Assembly (NCBI RefSeq): GCF_002979535.1
Contig: NZ_PCPB01000006.1
Coordinates: 114,690 to 178,689, forward strand
Direction: 5' to 3'
Length of the DNA stretch: 64,000 nucleotides
From: Brevundimonas sp. MYb52
GTDB taxonomy: Bacteria; Pseudomonadota; Alphaproteobacteria; Caulobacterales; Caulobacteraceae
Positions 26,526-39,281 of the stretch are shown in pieces. The position numbers were made by a program, and so were the translations under genes. Every line of letters starts with the position of its first letter. The stretch's first letter is position 1. The notes below the pieces were generated by a model, which searched no databases, was not told where the DNA came from, and worked only from the letters and a program-made list of their open reading frames with translations.

Positions 26526-27455
26526 TCAGCTTCTCGGGTGAGCCTCGGCGTAGGCGGCCAGTAGGCGGGCGGCGTCGACCTGGGTGTATTTCTGGGTCGT
26601 GGACAGGCTGGCGTGGCCCAGCAGTTCCTGGATGGAGCGCAGGTCGGCGCCGGCCCCCAGCAGGTGGGTGGCGAAGCTGTGGCGCAGGGCGTGGGGCGTG
26701 GCCGAGGCGGGCAGGCCCAGGCGCCCGCGCAGGCGCTGGACCGTGGCCTGGACGTGACGGGGGCTTAAGGGCCCGCCGCGCTTGGCGCGGAACAAGGGGG
26801 TGTCCGCTTCAAGGATGAAGGGCTGTTGGGCCAGATAGGCGTCCACCGCCTCGCGCACCTGGGGCAGGACCGGGGCCAGCCGCATCTTGCCGCCCTTGCC
26901 GGTGATCCTCAGGGCGTCGGGCAGGGGGGCGTCGGATCGCTTCAGCGACAGGGCCTCGGAAATCCGCAATCCGCAGCCGTAGAGCAGGGTCAGGACGGCG
27001 CGGTCGCGCGCGGCCTCCCACGGCGCCATGTCGGGATCGGCTTCGGGTTCGTGCAGCAGGCCCCTGGCCTGATCCTCGGTGACCGGGCGGGGCAGGGACG
27101 GCTTGACGCGCGGGCCGCGCACCAGGGCCAGTTGCGGCGCGGGCGTGCCGCAGCGTCGGTCGAGGAAGGCGTGAAAGCCGCGAATGGCGGCCAGGGTCTG
27201 GCTGAGCGAGCGGGCGTTCAGGGGGCGCTCGCCGCTGCGACGTTCGGCCAGATGGGCGCGGACCTCGGCGGCGGTGACGGCGCCGAGATCAGTCAATGAC
27301 TGCGGCCCGCCGCGATGACGTTCGAGGAAGGCGACGTAGAGCCGCCCGATGTGGCCATAGGCCTCCAGCGTGCGCGGCGACAGGCGACGCTCGTGCGCCA
27401 GATGCTCGAGCCAGGCGAGGAGGGCCTCCGGGGCGGTTAAGCCTGCGTCGGCCAT
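26526..27455 (-). CDS. xerC: Tyrosine recombinase XerC
   Basis: A 309-residue recombinase that with XerD resolves chromosome dimers at dif. The N-terminal SAM-like core-binding domain (about 8-110) is followed by the catalytic domain with Arg in GCGLRISEAL, Lys in TGKGGKMR, HxxR in HALRHSFATHL, His in LLGHASLS and the nucleophile Tyr in TQKYTQV. Length and motifs fit the housekeeping enzyme and not a phage integrase. Its start overlaps the end of the DUF484 gene by 19 bases, the common DUF484-xerC operon of proteobacteria. Confidence 0.94.
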   Translation of the reverse strand: MADAGLTAPEALLAWLEHLAHERRLSPRTLEAYGHIGRLYVAFLERHRGGPQSLTDLGAVTAAEVRAHLAERRSGERPLNARSLSQTLAAIRGFHAFLDRRCGTPAPQLALVRGPRVKPSLPRPVTEDQARGLLHEPEADPDMAPWEAARDRAVLTLLYGCGLRISEALSLKRSDAPLPDALRITGKGGKMRLAPVLPQVREAVDAYLAQQPFILEADTPLFRAKRGGPLSPRHVQATVQRLRGRLGLPASATPHALRHSFATHLLGAGADLRSIQELLGHASLSTTQKYTQVDAARLLAAYAEAHPRS

Positions 27456-28138
27456 CGCTCGGCCATGCGTTCGACCACGCGGGTGATGAAGGCCACCAGT
27501 TCGCAGCCCATGGCCGGGGTGAAGCCGTCATCCTCAAACGAGCCGAAGGCGCACAGGGCCGGGCGGGCGCCGTCCGAACCCGGCAGATGCAGGCTCATGC
27601 GGACCAGAGCCACCGACTTCACCTCGCCCTCGGCGGGGCCGAACAGGTCCAGACCTGTGAAGTTGGGGCCGAGCCATTCCAGACCGTCGTCGCCCAGCAG
27701 GGCGTCGACGCGGCCCGGCTCCAGCGCCTTCCAGCCGAAAGGCACGGCGCCGGGCTTCTCGAGAGCGATGGCGCCCCCGGCGAGGCCGAAGCGGGCTTGC
27801 GAGGTAGCGTCCAACTGGCGAGACAACTCGGCGTGGGTGGTCGCCTCCATCAGGTCCAGGGCCGAGACGTGGGTCTGGGTCTGGGCGGCGAAGTTGGCGC
27901 GGGCGATCTCTTCGATCTGTTTTCGCGCCCCGGCCTCGCGCTGGACCACGGCTTCCAGCCGGGTCAGGGCCGCGCGGCCGAAATCGACCACGTTGCGGCC
28001 GGTGGCGCGCAGGCCCAGTTCTTCCAGAAGGGTGCGGTCGTCCAGCAGGCGATCCGGGTGGGCGTTCAACCAGGCCCGCACCTCGGGCCAGTGAAGGCCC
28101 TCGGCGGCGTCGGATGAGAGGTCCAAGGAAGTGCTCAA
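27437..28138 (-). CDS. DUF484 family protein
   Basis: A 233-residue cytoplasmic protein of the DUF484 family, with a GAF-like C-terminal domain. The N terminus WPEVRAWLNAHPDRLLDDRTLLEELGL is the family's hallmark, then a coiled segment (LTRLEAVVQREAGARKQIEEIARAN), then the sensory-like fold. I chose TTG 28138 (STSLDLSSD) because AGAGG lies five bases upstream; the open frame to 28210 runs through the end region of the previous gene. It lies directly before xerC. Function is not established. Confidence 0.85.
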   Translation of the reverse strand: MSTSLDLSSDAAEGLHWPEVRAWLNAHPDRLLDDRTLLEELGLRATGRNVVDFGRAALTRLEAVVQREAGARKQIEEIARANFAAQTQTHVSALDLMEATTHAELSRQLDATSQARFGLAGGAIALEKPGAVPFGWKALEPGRVDALLGDDGLEWLGPNFTGLDLFGPAEGEVKSVALVRMSLHLPGSDGARPALCAFGSFEDDGFTPAMGCELVAFITRVVERMAERWPTQA

Positions 28139-28160
28139 GTGGACCTCTTTCCGGTCGGCG

Positions 28161-28814
28161 TTACAGGATGGACTGACCGGTCTTGCCCCAGTCAGCCAAA
28201 AACGCATCAAGCCCCTTGTCGGTTAACGGGTGCTTGACCAGGGCCTTGAAAGTGTCGGCCGGCAGGGTGGCGGCGTCGGCGCCGGCGATGGCGGCGGCGG
28301 TGACGTGGTCAGGGTTGCGCAAGCTGGCGGCCAGGATCTCGGTGTCGAAATCATGGATGTCGTAGAGGGCGCGGATTTCTTCCAGCAGGCCCACGCCGTC
28401 GGCGCCGACGTCTTCCAGGCGACCGACGAAGGGCGAGATGAAGGTGGCGCCCGCCTTGGCGGCCAGCATGGCCTGGGCGGCCGAGAAGCACAGGGTGACG
28501 TTGGTCTTGATCCCCTTGTCGGCAAAGGCCCGCGTGGCGCGCAGCCCGTCCCAGGTCAGGGGCAGTTTGACGACCACGTTCGGTGCGATGGCGGCCAGCT
28601 TGTCGCCCTCCTTGACCATGGTCTCGAAGTCGGTCGCCACGGCCTCGGCGGAAATCGGCCCCTCGACGAGGGCGCAAATCTCAGCGATGACCTCGGCGAT
28701 GTTCCGACCCGACTTGGCGATCAGCGACGGATTGGTGGTGACGCCGTCCACCATCCCGGTGGGCAGCATGTCCTTGATGACGGCGACGTCGGCGGTGTCG
28801 AGAAAGAGTTTCAT
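28161..28814 (-). CDS. fsa: Transaldolase / fructose-6-phosphate aldolase family protein
   Basis: A 217-residue TIM-barrel enzyme of the small transaldolase family (FSA/TalC length). It starts [16 protein letters not shown], has the [14 protein letters not shown] loop, and the Schiff-base lysine is in [12 protein letters not shown]. It transfers dihydroxyacetone units between sugar phosphates, or cleaves fructose 6-phosphate in the FSA variant; the two cannot be separated by eye. Frames extending upstream of 28814 run into an intergenic repeat and are not coding. It precedes the DUF484-xerC pair after a 22-base gap, so it may head that operon. Confidence 0.9.
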   Translation of the reverse strand: MKLFLDTADVAVIKDMLPTGMVDGVTTNPSLIAKSGRNIAEVIAEICALVEGPISAEAVATDFETMVKEGDKLAAIAPNVVVKLPLTWDGLRATRAFADKGIKTNVTLCFSAAQAMLAAKAGATFISPFVGRLEDVGADGVGLLEEIRALYDIHDFDTEILAASLRNPDHVTAAAIAGADAATLPADTFKALVKHPLTDKGLDAFLADWGKTGQSIL

Positions 28815-28861
28815 GGGACAGGGTTTTAACGCCGAGATGGCTGAAGGGCGAGCCTCCTTTT

Positions 28862-28987
28862 CCTCCCCACTGTGTGGGGAGGGGGACCACGAAGTGGTGG
28901 AGGGGACGGCCCAGTCGTTGAATGTCGAGACGCCCCCTCCGTCACGGCGCGATGCGCCGCGCCACCTCCCCATGGAATGGGGAGGAA
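28862..28987. repeat. Intergenic mosaic palindrome (CTCCCC ... GGGGAG)
   Basis: The left end CTCCCCACTGTGTGGGGAG and the right end CTCCCCATGGAATGGGGAG are each small hairpins, and inner segments CCACGAAGTGGTGG and GGCGCGATGCGCC are further dyads. It fills most of the fsa-priA divergent gap. The promoter of priA must lie within or beside it. Confidence 0.65.
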
Positions 28988-28994
28988 AGGCGGT

Positions 28995-31157
28995 ATGAAA
29001 GTCGCCTCCGTCCTCATTCCCCTGCCGGTGCCCGAGGCCTTCGACTACGAGGTCCCGGAGGGGCTGACGGCTGTGCGCGGCGATCAGGTCAACGTGCCGC
29101 TGGGGCCGCGCTTAATCCGGGGCGTCGTGGCCGAGGTGTTCGAGACCACGGGCTCCAACCGGCGGCTGAAGGCGATCAATCAGGTGCTGAGCGAGCATCG
29201 CCTGCCGGAACGGACCCTGACCTTTGTCGAATGGGCCGCGCGATGGACCCTGAGCCCGCCGGGCGAGATGGCGGCCGCGGCCTTGAAAGGCCTGCGCGCG
29301 CCCCGGCCCCGGCCTGAGCGGCGGGTCAAACGGGTCGAGGGCCGCAGCCCCGCCCGCCCCACGGCGACCCGGACGGCGGTTCTGGAGGCTCTGGGCCAGA
29401 AGTCCATGACCGGCGCCGATCTGGCCCGCGCGGCCAATGTGTCGCCGGGCGTGGTCAAGGGACTGGTCGACGAGGGGGTGCTGACGGTCATCGAGATCGA
29501 GGCGGTCGCCGCCTTTGACGCCCCCGATCCCGACCATGCCCCCGCTGTCTTGAATCCGGATCAGGCGGCCTCGGCCACGGCCATCGCCGAGGCTGTGGCC
29601 AAGGGCGGCTTCGCCCCCTTCCTGCTGGACGGGGTGACGGGCTCAGGCAAGACCGAGGCCTATCTGGAGGCTGCGGCGCGGACGCTGCGCCATGATCCCG
29701 CCGCGCAGATTTTGATCCTGCTGCCCGAAATCGCCCTGACCCAGGCGGTGATCGAGCGCATCGCCGCCCGTTTCGGCGTCATGCCCGCCGAATGGCATTC
29801 GGGCGTCGCCCCGCCGAAACGTCGCCAGGTGTGGGAAGCGGTGGTCGCCGGGCGCTGCAACATCGTGGTCGGGGCCCGCTCGGCTCTCTTCCTGCCCTAC
29901 GCCAACCTGAGGCTGGTGGTGGTGGACGAGGAACACGACGGCTCGTTCAAACAGGAAGAGGGTCTGGTCTATCATGGCCGCGACCTGGCCGTGGCCCGCA
30001 GCCGGATCGAGGGCGCGACCGTGGTTCTGGCCTCGGCCACCCCGTCGCTGGAGACCTTGTGGAACGCGCGTCAGGGTCGCTACGGCTGGCTCAAGCTGGC
30101 GGCGCGGCATGGGGCGGCGGTGCTGCCGGACATCGAGCTGGTGGACCTGCGCACCTGCCCGCCGGACCCGCAGACCTGGCTGTCGCAGCCGCTGCGTGAC
30201 GCCATCGGCGAGACCTTCGCCAAGGGGGAGCAGAGCCTGCTCTTCCTCAACCGCCGCGGCTACGCCCCCGTCGTCCTGTGCCGCGCCTGTGGTCATCGCC
30301 TGACCGCGCCGGATACGGATTCATGGCTGGTCGAGCATCGCTACACCGGGCGGCTGGTCTGCCACCTGACCGGCTTTTCGATGATGAAGCCCAAGCTCTG
30401 CCCGTCGTGCGGGGCCGAGGATTCGCTGGTGCCGGTGGGGCCGGGAGTCGAGCGCGTCGAGGAGGAAGTGCGTCGGCTCTTCCCCGAGGCCCGCACCGCC
30501 ATCTTCAGCTCCGACACCGTGCCGGACGGCCAGTCAGCCCGCGCCCTGATCCAGTCGATGGCTGAGGGCGAGATCGATATTCTGGTGGCGACGCAGGCCG
30601 CCGCCAAGGGCCACAACTTCCCGCGCCTGACCCTGGTCGGGGTGGTGGACGCCGACCTCGGCCTGCGCGGCGGCGACCTGCGCGCGGCGGAACGCACCTA
30701 TCAACTTCTGGCCCAGGCCACGGGGCGGGCGGGGCGGGCGGACAAGCCGGGCCGCGCCCTGTTGCAGACCTGGACGCCTGAGCATCCGGTGTTGCAGGCG
30801 CTGGCGGCGGGGGACCGCGACGCCTTCGTCGAGGCCGAGATGGGCGAGCGCGAGGCGGCGTCGCTGCCGCCACACGGTCGTCTGGCGGCGATCATCCTGT
30901 CCAGCGAGAACGCCATGGCGGTGGAAAAGGTCGCCCGCGATCTGGCCGAAGCCATCCCCAACGCCGAGCGGCTGGAGGTTTACGGCCCCGCCGACGCACC
31001 CCTGGCCCTGGTGCGGGGGCGGCGGCGGAAGCGGCTGCTGGTGCGGGCCGATCGCGACGTGAACCTGCAGGCCTTCCTGCGCGCCTGGCTGGGCCGGGTG
31101 AAGGCGCCAGCCTCGGTGCGGCTGACCGTGGACGTGGACCCATATAGTTTCTTGTAG
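28995..31157 (+). CDS. priA: Primosomal replication protein N' (PriA helicase) with one zinc site missing
   Basis: A 720-residue replication-restart helicase. It has the PriA N-terminal fork-binding domain, Walker A GSGKT (K219), DEEH (311-314) and the helicase C-terminal half including GRAGRA. The zinc module normally has four CxxC pairs. Pair 1 (C429, C432) and pair 4 (C469, C472) are intact, but pair 2 is A438/T441 and pair 3 is C456/T459, at exactly the standard spacings. I chose ATG 28995, with AGGAAAGG upstream. The stop codon abuts a REP-like repeat. It diverges from fsa. Confidence 0.95.
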   Translation: MKVASVLIPLPVPEAFDYEVPEGLTAVRGDQVNVPLGPRLIRGVVAEVFETTGSNRRLKAINQVLSEHRLPERTLTFVEWAARWTLSPPGEMAAAALKGLRAPRPRPERRVKRVEGRSPARPTATRTAVLEALGQKSMTGADLARAANVSPGVVKGLVDEGVLTVIEIEAVAAFDAPDPDHAPAVLNPDQAASATAIAEAVAKGGFAPFLLDGVTGSGKTEAYLEAAARTLRHDPAAQILILLPEIALTQAVIERIAARFGVMPAEWHSGVAPPKRRQVWEAVVAGRCNIVVGARSALFLPYANLRLVVVDEEHDGSFKQEEGLVYHGRDLAVARSRIEGATVVLASATPSLETLWNARQGRYGWLKLAARHGAAVLPDIELVDLRTCPPDPQTWLSQPLRDAIGETFAKGEQSLLFLNRRGYAPVVLCRACGHRLTAPDTDSWLVEHRYTGRLVCHLTGFSMMKPKLCPSCGAEDSLVPVGPGVERVEEEVRRLFPEARTAIFSSDTVPDGQSARALIQSMAEGEIDILVATQAAAKGHNFPRLTLVGVVDADLGLRGGDLRAAERTYQLLAQATGRAGRADKPGRALLQTWTPEHPVLQALAAGDRDAFVEAEMGEREAASLPPHGRLAAIILSSENAMAVEKVARDLAEAIPNAERLEVYGPADAPLALVRGRRRKRLLVRADRDVNLQAFLRAWLGRVKAPASVRLTVDVDPYSFL

Positions 31158-31198
31158 AGCGCTAACGCTCGCCGCGCGGCGGCTCGCTGTTTGAGCGC
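31156..31198. repeat. Short palindromic repeat, copy 4
   Basis: Reads AGAGCGCTAACGCTCGCCGC then GCGGCGGCTCGCTGTTTGAG CGC. It starts inside the priA stop codon TAG, so insertion or drift has brought the repeat to the exact gene end. A hairpin related to 4194-4225 follows at 31206-31240. Confidence 0.75.
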
Positions 31199-31254
31199 CG
31201 CCTCTCACATCCGCTCGCCCCGGCGTCCGCCGGGATGATCGGGAAGGGGTAGCT

Positions 31255-32073
31255 TTAGCGCGGCCCCGTCAGCCGGATCTCGAACAGGCTGGGCCAGTTC
31301 TTGCCGGTCACGAACAGACGGCGGTTCGCTGCGTCCCAGGCGATGCCGTTCAGGACGTCGTCGTTCGGGTCCTTCACCTGATCCGCCGGCAGCAGGCCAG
31401 CCAGGTCGATGACGCCGACCACCTTGCCCGAGGCCGGGTCGATGCGAACGATGAAGCGGGTCTGCCAGACATTGGCCCAGACCTCGCCGTCGATCCACTC
31501 CAGTTCGTTCAATTGAGGCAGCAGACGACCGTTCAGGGTGACCGCGACCCGGCCGGTCTCGACGAAGGTCTGGGGATCGAAGAAGCGTAGATTGGGCGAG
31601 CCGTCGGACAGGATCAGCCGCGTCCCGTCGTGGGTCAGGCCCCAGCCTTCGCCTTCATAGGTGAAGCGAGCGGTCTGGCTCAGGTCGTCCGCATCCCAGA
31701 CGAAGCCGACGCGGTTGTTCCAGGTCAGGGTGATGACGCGGCCGTTGATCTCGGTCAGGCCCTCGCCGAAATATTCGGGATCAAGCTCGCGCTTTTGCAG
31801 CACGACGCCGTCTTCCAGCCGCACGCGGCGAACGCTGGACGGGGCGCGGCCCGTGCTCTCGATCAGCACGCCGTCGCGATAGACCAGCCCCTGGGTGAAG
31901 GCGGTCGGGTCGTGGGGGAAGGTCCGCACCACCTCATAGCCATAGACCGGCGTGCGCGGCGTGGCGGGGGCGGGAGAGGCGGAAGCAGAGGAAGCGGCCG
32001 GCCCTGACGACTGCGCCACGGCCGACGCGGGAAGCGCCAGCAGCAGCATCGTCAGGACCGGCCAGAGACGCAT
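31255..32073 (-). CDS. Glutaminyl-peptide cyclotransferase (beta-propeller type)
   Basis: A 272-residue exported enzyme that converts N-terminal glutamine to pyroglutamate. The signal peptide is [21 protein letters not shown]. The family blocks are present: FTQGLVYRDG, ESTGRAPSS, EYFGEGLTEI, EGWGLTHDG, LNELEWIDG and NDDVLNGIAWD. This is the plant/bacterial five-bladed propeller type, not the zinc enzyme of animals. Its start codon overlaps the TerC stop by one base, so it is translationally coupled downstream of TerC. Confidence 0.9.
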   Translation of the reverse strand: MRLWPVLTMLLLALPASAVAQSSGPAASSASASPAPATPRTPVYGYEVVRTFPHDPTAFTQGLVYRDGVLIESTGRAPSSVRRVRLEDGVVLQKRELDPEYFGEGLTEINGRVITLTWNNRVGFVWDADDLSQTARFTYEGEGWGLTHDGTRLILSDGSPNLRFFDPQTFVETGRVAVTLNGRLLPQLNELEWIDGEVWANVWQTRFIVRIDPASGKVVGVIDLAGLLPADQVKDPNDDVLNGIAWDAANRRLFVTGKNWPSLFEIRLTGPR

Positions 32074-32900
32074 CAGACGCCGGGCTCGGCGGTTTCAGCC
32101 TTGTTCAGGGCCGCCTGGGCGGCTTCCTTGGCCTGGTCCTTTTTGATCTGCGCATTGCGCGACCACATGTTCAGGAACTCGACCAGGGCCGAGAAGGCCA
32201 TGGCGGCGTAGATATAGCCCTTGGGCACATGGACGCCGAAGCCGTCGGCGATCAGGACGGCGCCGATCATCAGCAGGAAGCCGAGGGCCAGCATGACCAC
32301 GGTCGGGTTCTTGTCGATGAAGTTGGCCAGGGGGTCCGAGGCCAGCAGCATGACCAGGACGGCGATGACCACGGCGACCATCATGATCGGCACGTGATCG
32401 GTCATGCCGACGGCGGTCAGGATGGAGTCGACCGAGAAGACCAGGTCCAGCAGGATGATCTGGACGATGGCCGAGCCGACGTTGTTGATGACGACGTCCT
32501 TCTTGTCCTTCTCCAGCATGTCGTTCGACGCGGTGGTGTCGACGGCGTGGTGGATTTCCTTGGTGGCCTTCCACACCAGGAACAGGCCGCCGGCGATCAG
32601 GATCAGGTCGCGCCAGCTGAAGGCGGTGTCGAAGGTTTCGCCGTGGAAGCCCAGGTCGAAGACGGGGGCGGTCAGGCCGACGATCCAGCCAATGGCGGCC
32701 AGCAGGGCCAGGCGCATGACCAGGGCCAGGCCGATGCCGATGCGGCGCGTGCGCTGACGATGCTCGGGCGGCAGCTTGTTCGACAGGATCGAGATGAAGA
32801 TCAGGTTGTCGATGCCGAGGACGACTTCCATGACCACGAGGGTCACGAGGGCCGCCCAGGCGGCCGGATCGCTCAGCAGGGGAGTTATGCTTTCAAGCAT
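32073..32900 (-). CDS. TerC family integral membrane protein
   Basis: A 275-residue inner-membrane protein with about seven helices. The TerC signatures are the paired acidic helices [11 protein letters not shown] near the N terminus and [13 protein letters not shown] in the middle. TerC proteins export or handle metal ions, notably manganese, and load metalloenzymes outside the cytoplasm. I chose ATG 32900 (MLESITPLL), since the upstream extension is not membrane-like. Unlike mntP it shows no yybP-ykoY aptamer upstream. It is the first gene of a coupled pair with glutaminyl cyclase. Confidence 0.9.
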   Translation of the reverse strand: MLESITPLLSDPAAWAALVTLVVMEVVLGIDNLIFISILSNKLPPEHRQRTRRIGIGLALVMRLALLAAIGWIVGLTAPVFDLGFHGETFDTAFSWRDLILIAGGLFLVWKATKEIHHAVDTTASNDMLEKDKKDVVINNVGSAIVQIILLDLVFSVDSILTAVGMTDHVPIMMVAVVIAVLVMLLASDPLANFIDKNPTVVMLALGFLLMIGAVLIADGFGVHVPKGYIYAAMAFSALVEFLNMWSRNAQIKKDQAKEAAQAALNKAETAEPGV

Positions 32901-32980
32901 CGGGGTTCCAGAATGTGATGATAGCCATAAGCGGTAACGGGACCGTGAGGTTGCATCAAGCGTTCGCGCGTGGCGTTGTC

Positions 32981-33036
32981 GTCGCACCCGTCGCCGTCGC
33001 CGGGGCGTAGAACCGGGAAAAGAGCGCGGGTGCGAC
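32981..33036. repeat. 10-bp inverted repeat with 36-base loop
   Basis: GTCGCACCCG (32981-32990) and CGGGTGCGAC (33027-33036) are exact reverse complements. Placed between two divergent operons, it could be a paired binding site or an RNA stem; nothing else is known. Confidence 0.5.
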
Positions 33037-33073
33037 CTTATCGTTCCGTTCCCGTCGGTTGCGACCCGGGACC

Positions 33074-33102
33074 TTGCATGCTATCAGCCGCGCGGCTTTA
33101 GC
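33074..33102 (+). promoter_or_regulatory. Candidate promoter of atpHAGDC
   Basis: TTGCATG, 14 bases, GCTTTAGC. The spacing and form resemble the Caulobacter housekeeping promoter (TTGnnnn, N10-14, GCTAnAnC), with one mismatch in the -10 box. It would give a leader of about 110 bases before atpH. Confidence 0.35.
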
Positions 33103-33223
33103 GAAGGATGCATCGAAAGATGTGTCCCAAGCGTGCTTTCTACATGCAAATCAAGCCCTTGTCTGGCGCGAGAGATCGCGGCCGGACTCGACCCAAACGC
33201 TTCAAATCGCGGACCTTTATTAC

Positions 33224-33778
33224 GTGGCGGACGATTTCAGAACGACGGAAGTCGGCGAACGGTATGCTCAGGCGCTGTTCGACCTCTCGCAAGAGACGGG
33301 GGCGCTCGACGCCGTGCGCGGCGATCTCGCCTCGCTGAAGGCCGTCTGGCTGGACAGCGCGGACCTGCGCCGCCTGGCTCAGTCGCCGGTCATTTCGGCC
33401 GAAGACCAGGCCAAGGGCCTGGCGGCCATCGCCGACAAGGCGAAGTTCAATGCGACCACCAAGAAGTTTCTCGGCCTGCTGGCTCAGAACGGCCGCGCTC
33501 GCGACCTGCCCGGCGTGATCGCCGGTTTCCAGGCTCTGCACGCCAAGCTGACCGGCGTCGTGGCTGCCGAGGTCGTCTCGGCCCTGCCGCTGTCGGCGGC
33601 CCAGACCAAGAGCATTCAGTCGGCCCTGCGCGCGTCGCTGGGTCGCGATCCCGAACTGACCGCCCGCGTCGATCCGTCGATCCTGGGCGGGCTGAAGGTC
33701 AAGGTGGGCTCGAAGCTGTTCGACGCCTCGCTGAAGACCAAGCTCGACCAGATGAAGTTTGCCCTCAAGCGCGCGTAA
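33224..33778 (+). CDS. atpH: ATP synthase F1 subunit delta
   Basis: A 184-residue stator subunit that ties the F1 head to the b subunits of Fo. The N-terminal helical domain begins [21 protein letters not shown], and the C-terminal end [24 protein letters not shown] is the family signature for the F1 contact. The start is GTG 33224, which matches the usual N terminus of alphaproteobacterial delta; frames extending to 33059 run through the promoter region. It is the first gene of the atpHAGDC operon. The Fo genes are not in the window, as usual in alphaproteobacteria. Confidence 0.93.
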   Translation: MADDFRTTEVGERYAQALFDLSQETGALDAVRGDLASLKAVWLDSADLRRLAQSPVISAEDQAKGLAAIADKAKFNATTKKFLGLLAQNGRARDLPGVIAGFQALHAKLTGVVAAEVVSALPLSAAQTKSIQSALRASLGRDPELTARVDPSILGGLKVKVGSKLFDASLKTKLDQMKFALKRA

Positions 33779-33810
33779 GCGCGCACCGAACAAGAATGCA
33801 GCGCGCCTGA

Positions 33811-35379
<1,569 letters not shown>

Positions 35380-35409
35380 GATCTGACCAGAGAGCGAGAG
35401 TAGCGCCGG

Positions 35410-37855
<2,446 letters not shown>

Positions 37856-37858
37856 GTC

Positions 37859-38128
37859 ATGGCCGGTAAGCTGAACTTCTCCCTCGTCGCCCCGGAACGC
37901 GAAATCTTCGCGGGCTCGGTCGATCAGGTCGATGCGCCGGGCGTCGAGGGCGACTTCGGCGTCCTGCCGGGCCACGCGCCCTTCATGACCACCCTGCGCG
38001 AGGGCGTCGTCACCGTCTATGAGGGCGCTGCGCGTCGTCAGTTCTCGGTCAAGGGCGGCTTCGCCGACGTGAACGGCGAGGGTCTCAGCATCCTGGCCGA
38101 AGAAGCCTCGGAAATCGTCGAAGCCTGA
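37859..38128 (+). CDS. atpC: ATP synthase F1 subunit epsilon, beta-sandwich domain only
   Basis: An 89-residue epsilon subunit that links the gamma shaft to the c ring. It consists of the N-terminal beta sandwich only (FSLVAPEREIFAGSVDQVDAPGVEG is its start; landmark pieces are SLVAPEREIFAG and GDFGVLPGHAPF). The C-terminal helical hairpin that inhibits ATP hydrolysis in many bacteria (full length about 130-140) is missing: the frame stops right after ILAEEASEIVEA. Three bases separate it from atpD. The TGA sits in the loop of a 6-bp inverted repeat, and a terminator follows. Confidence 0.94.
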   Translation: MAGKLNFSLVAPEREIFAGSVDQVDAPGVEGDFGVLPGHAPFMTTLREGVVTVYEGAARRQFSVKGGFADVNGEGLSILAEEASEIVEA

Positions 38129-38134
38129 GGCTTC
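38120..38134 (+). repeat. Inverted repeat with the atpC stop codon as loop
   Basis: GAAGCC, TGA, GGCTTC: a perfect 6-bp stem whose loop is the stop codon. Compare 16688-16706 and 21720-21734. Confidence 0.55.
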
Positions 38135-38152
38135 TGCGACGCCGACAAGATC

Positions 38153-38186
38153 AGGGCCCCTCGCTTCGGCGGGGGGCCTTTTTCTT
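38153..38186 (+). terminator. Terminator of the atpHAGDC operon
   Basis: AGGGCCCCTCGC, loop TTCG, GCGGGGGGCCT, then TTTTCTTT. One G-T wobble. It lies 25 bases after the atpC stop. Confidence 0.92.
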
Positions 38187-38269
38187 TACGTCGAGCATTG
38201 GCGCGCCATCACGCGTGTTGTCTCCCTTCCCCCTCGAGGGGGAGGGCTACTGGAGGGCTAACGGCGGCC

Positions 38270-38752
38270 TCAGCTTTTCGGCAAGTCCTCGAACGCCGCC
38301 ACCACCTGCTGATAGACCTCGCGCTTGAAGGGCACGATCAGGTCCGGGGCTTCTTCCAGCGCGCCCCAGCGCCAGGCGTCGAACTCCGGCTCGCCGTGGG
38401 CTTCTAGATCGAACTCGGAGTCCTCGCCAGTGAAGCGGAAGGCGAACCAGACCTGCTTCTGGCCCTTGAAACCCTGCCAGGATTTCGGTCCGCCCATGCC
38501 CTCGGGGAAGTCATAGACGATCCAGCCGCCGGTCCGACCGATCACCGAGACCGAACGCGCCCCGGTTTCTTCCTGAAGTTCGCGCAGCGCCGCCGCCTCC
38601 AGGTCCTCGCCCTCGTCGACCCCGCCTTGCGGGAACTGCCAGTTCCACGGCTCGGGCGTCCGGGCGCGACGGCCCAGCCAGACCTGACCGGCGGTGTTGA
38701 ACAGCACCACCCCGACATTGGGGCGATAGGCGGAAAGATCAGTCTGGCTCAT
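38270..38752 (-). CDS. rppH: RNA pyrophosphohydrolase RppH (Nudix)
   Basis: A 160-residue Nudix enzyme that removes pyrophosphate from mRNA 5' ends and so starts their decay. The Nudix box runs from GGVDEGEDLEAAALREL to QEETG; the N-terminal YRPNVGVVLFN and the WNWQFPQGG and KQVWFAFRF segments are typical of RppH. It is on the minus strand, convergent with the atp operon, with a CCCCCTCGAGGGGG palindrome in the 3' gap (about 38228-38241). In many relatives rppH adjoins the ctpA/yibQ genes; here those are 8 kb away. Confidence 0.93.
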   Translation of the reverse strand: MSQTDLSAYRPNVGVVLFNTAGQVWLGRRARTPEPWNWQFPQGGVDEGEDLEAAALRELQEETGARSVSVIGRTGGWIVYDFPEGMGGPKSWQGFKGQKQVWFAFRFTGEDSEFDLEAHGEPEFDAWRWGALEEAPDLIVPFKREVYQQVVAAFEDLPKS

Positions 38753-38828
38753 CCGTCTCGATTACGCCCCCCCGCGACCGCCCGCCAGCCGTAACCGGGC
38801 CTTAAGCGCAGCCGGGGCAAGATGGGGC

Positions 38829-39233
38829 ATGGATCGTCGCGCATTGATCGGCCTTGCGGCCCTGAGCACCGCCCTCGTCGCCGAGGCCGCCGAAGCCTCG
38901 GGCAAGAGCGAAGGCGGGGGCGCGCCCGCCAACGCCTACATCCCCCTGCCCACGGCCACGGCCACCATCCTGCGCCGCGACGGACGACGGGGGGTGATGA
39001 CGGTCGAGGTCGGGGTTGATGTCGCTGACACGGCCCTGCGCACCCGCGCCGACCAGTCCAGGCCGCGCCTCAGCGCCGCCTACAACGAGGTCGTCCGTCT
39101 GGCCGGCGAACGCCTGCTGCCCGGCGCCCCGCCGGATGTGGAGTGGCTCAGTCGGGCCTTGCAGGCCGCGACCGACCGCGTGCTCGGCAAGCCGGGGGCC
39201 AAGCTGCTGCTCGGGACGGTGATGGTGGTCTGA
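38829..39233 (+). CDS. Exported protein of unknown function, FliL-like pattern
   Basis: A 134-residue protein with a leader MDRRALIGLAALSTALVAEA carrying a twin-arginine-like start. The mature part (AYIPLPTATATILRRDGRRG, VMTVEVGVDVAD, PRLSAAYNEVVRLAG, ending LLLGTVMVV) follows the order of strands and helices seen in FliL-type periplasmic domains: a proline-rich strand, two long strands, a helix pair, then a final hydrophobic strand. That resemblance is my inference from pattern, and no flagellar genes are nearby. It is monocistronic, convergent with the ABC ATPase gene. Confidence 0.65.
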   Translation: MDRRALIGLAALSTALVAEAAEASGKSEGGGAPANAYIPLPTATATILRRDGRRGVMTVEVGVDVADTALRTRADQSRPRLSAAYNEVVRLAGERLLPGAPPDVEWLSRALQAATDRVLGKPGAKLLLGTVMVV

Positions 39234-39247
39234 CGCCGCCGTTCTTG

Positions 39248-39273
39248 ATCCTCCCCCGCAAGCAGGGGAGGAT
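39248..39273. terminator. Bidirectional hairpin between convergent genes
   Basis: ATCCTCCCC (39248-39256) and GGGGAGGAT (39265-39273) are perfect reverse complements, 15 bases beyond one gene's stop and 9 beyond the other's. No T run. Confidence 0.5.
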
Positions 39274-39281
39274 GAGTGGCG

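Larger units (their letters stand above)
32901..33223. other. Divergent intergenic region between TerC and the ATP synthase operon
   Basis: These 323 bases hold no convincing gene. They contain a long-loop inverted repeat (32981-32990 with 33027-33036) and a candidate promoter at 33074-33102; otherwise I see nothing. Small open frames here lack ribosome sites and coding composition. Confidence 0.6.

Noticed and set aside
26526..27455. Tyrosine recombinase as evidence of an integrated element
   Set aside because: Motifs, length and the DUF484 neighbour identify housekeeping XerC; no attachment-site repeats or phage genes are nearby.
32901..33100. A yybP-ykoY riboswitch upstream of TerC, as in some bacteria
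   Set aside because: Neither GGGGAGTAG nor the GCGTCAACA loop is present on the minus strand of this gap.
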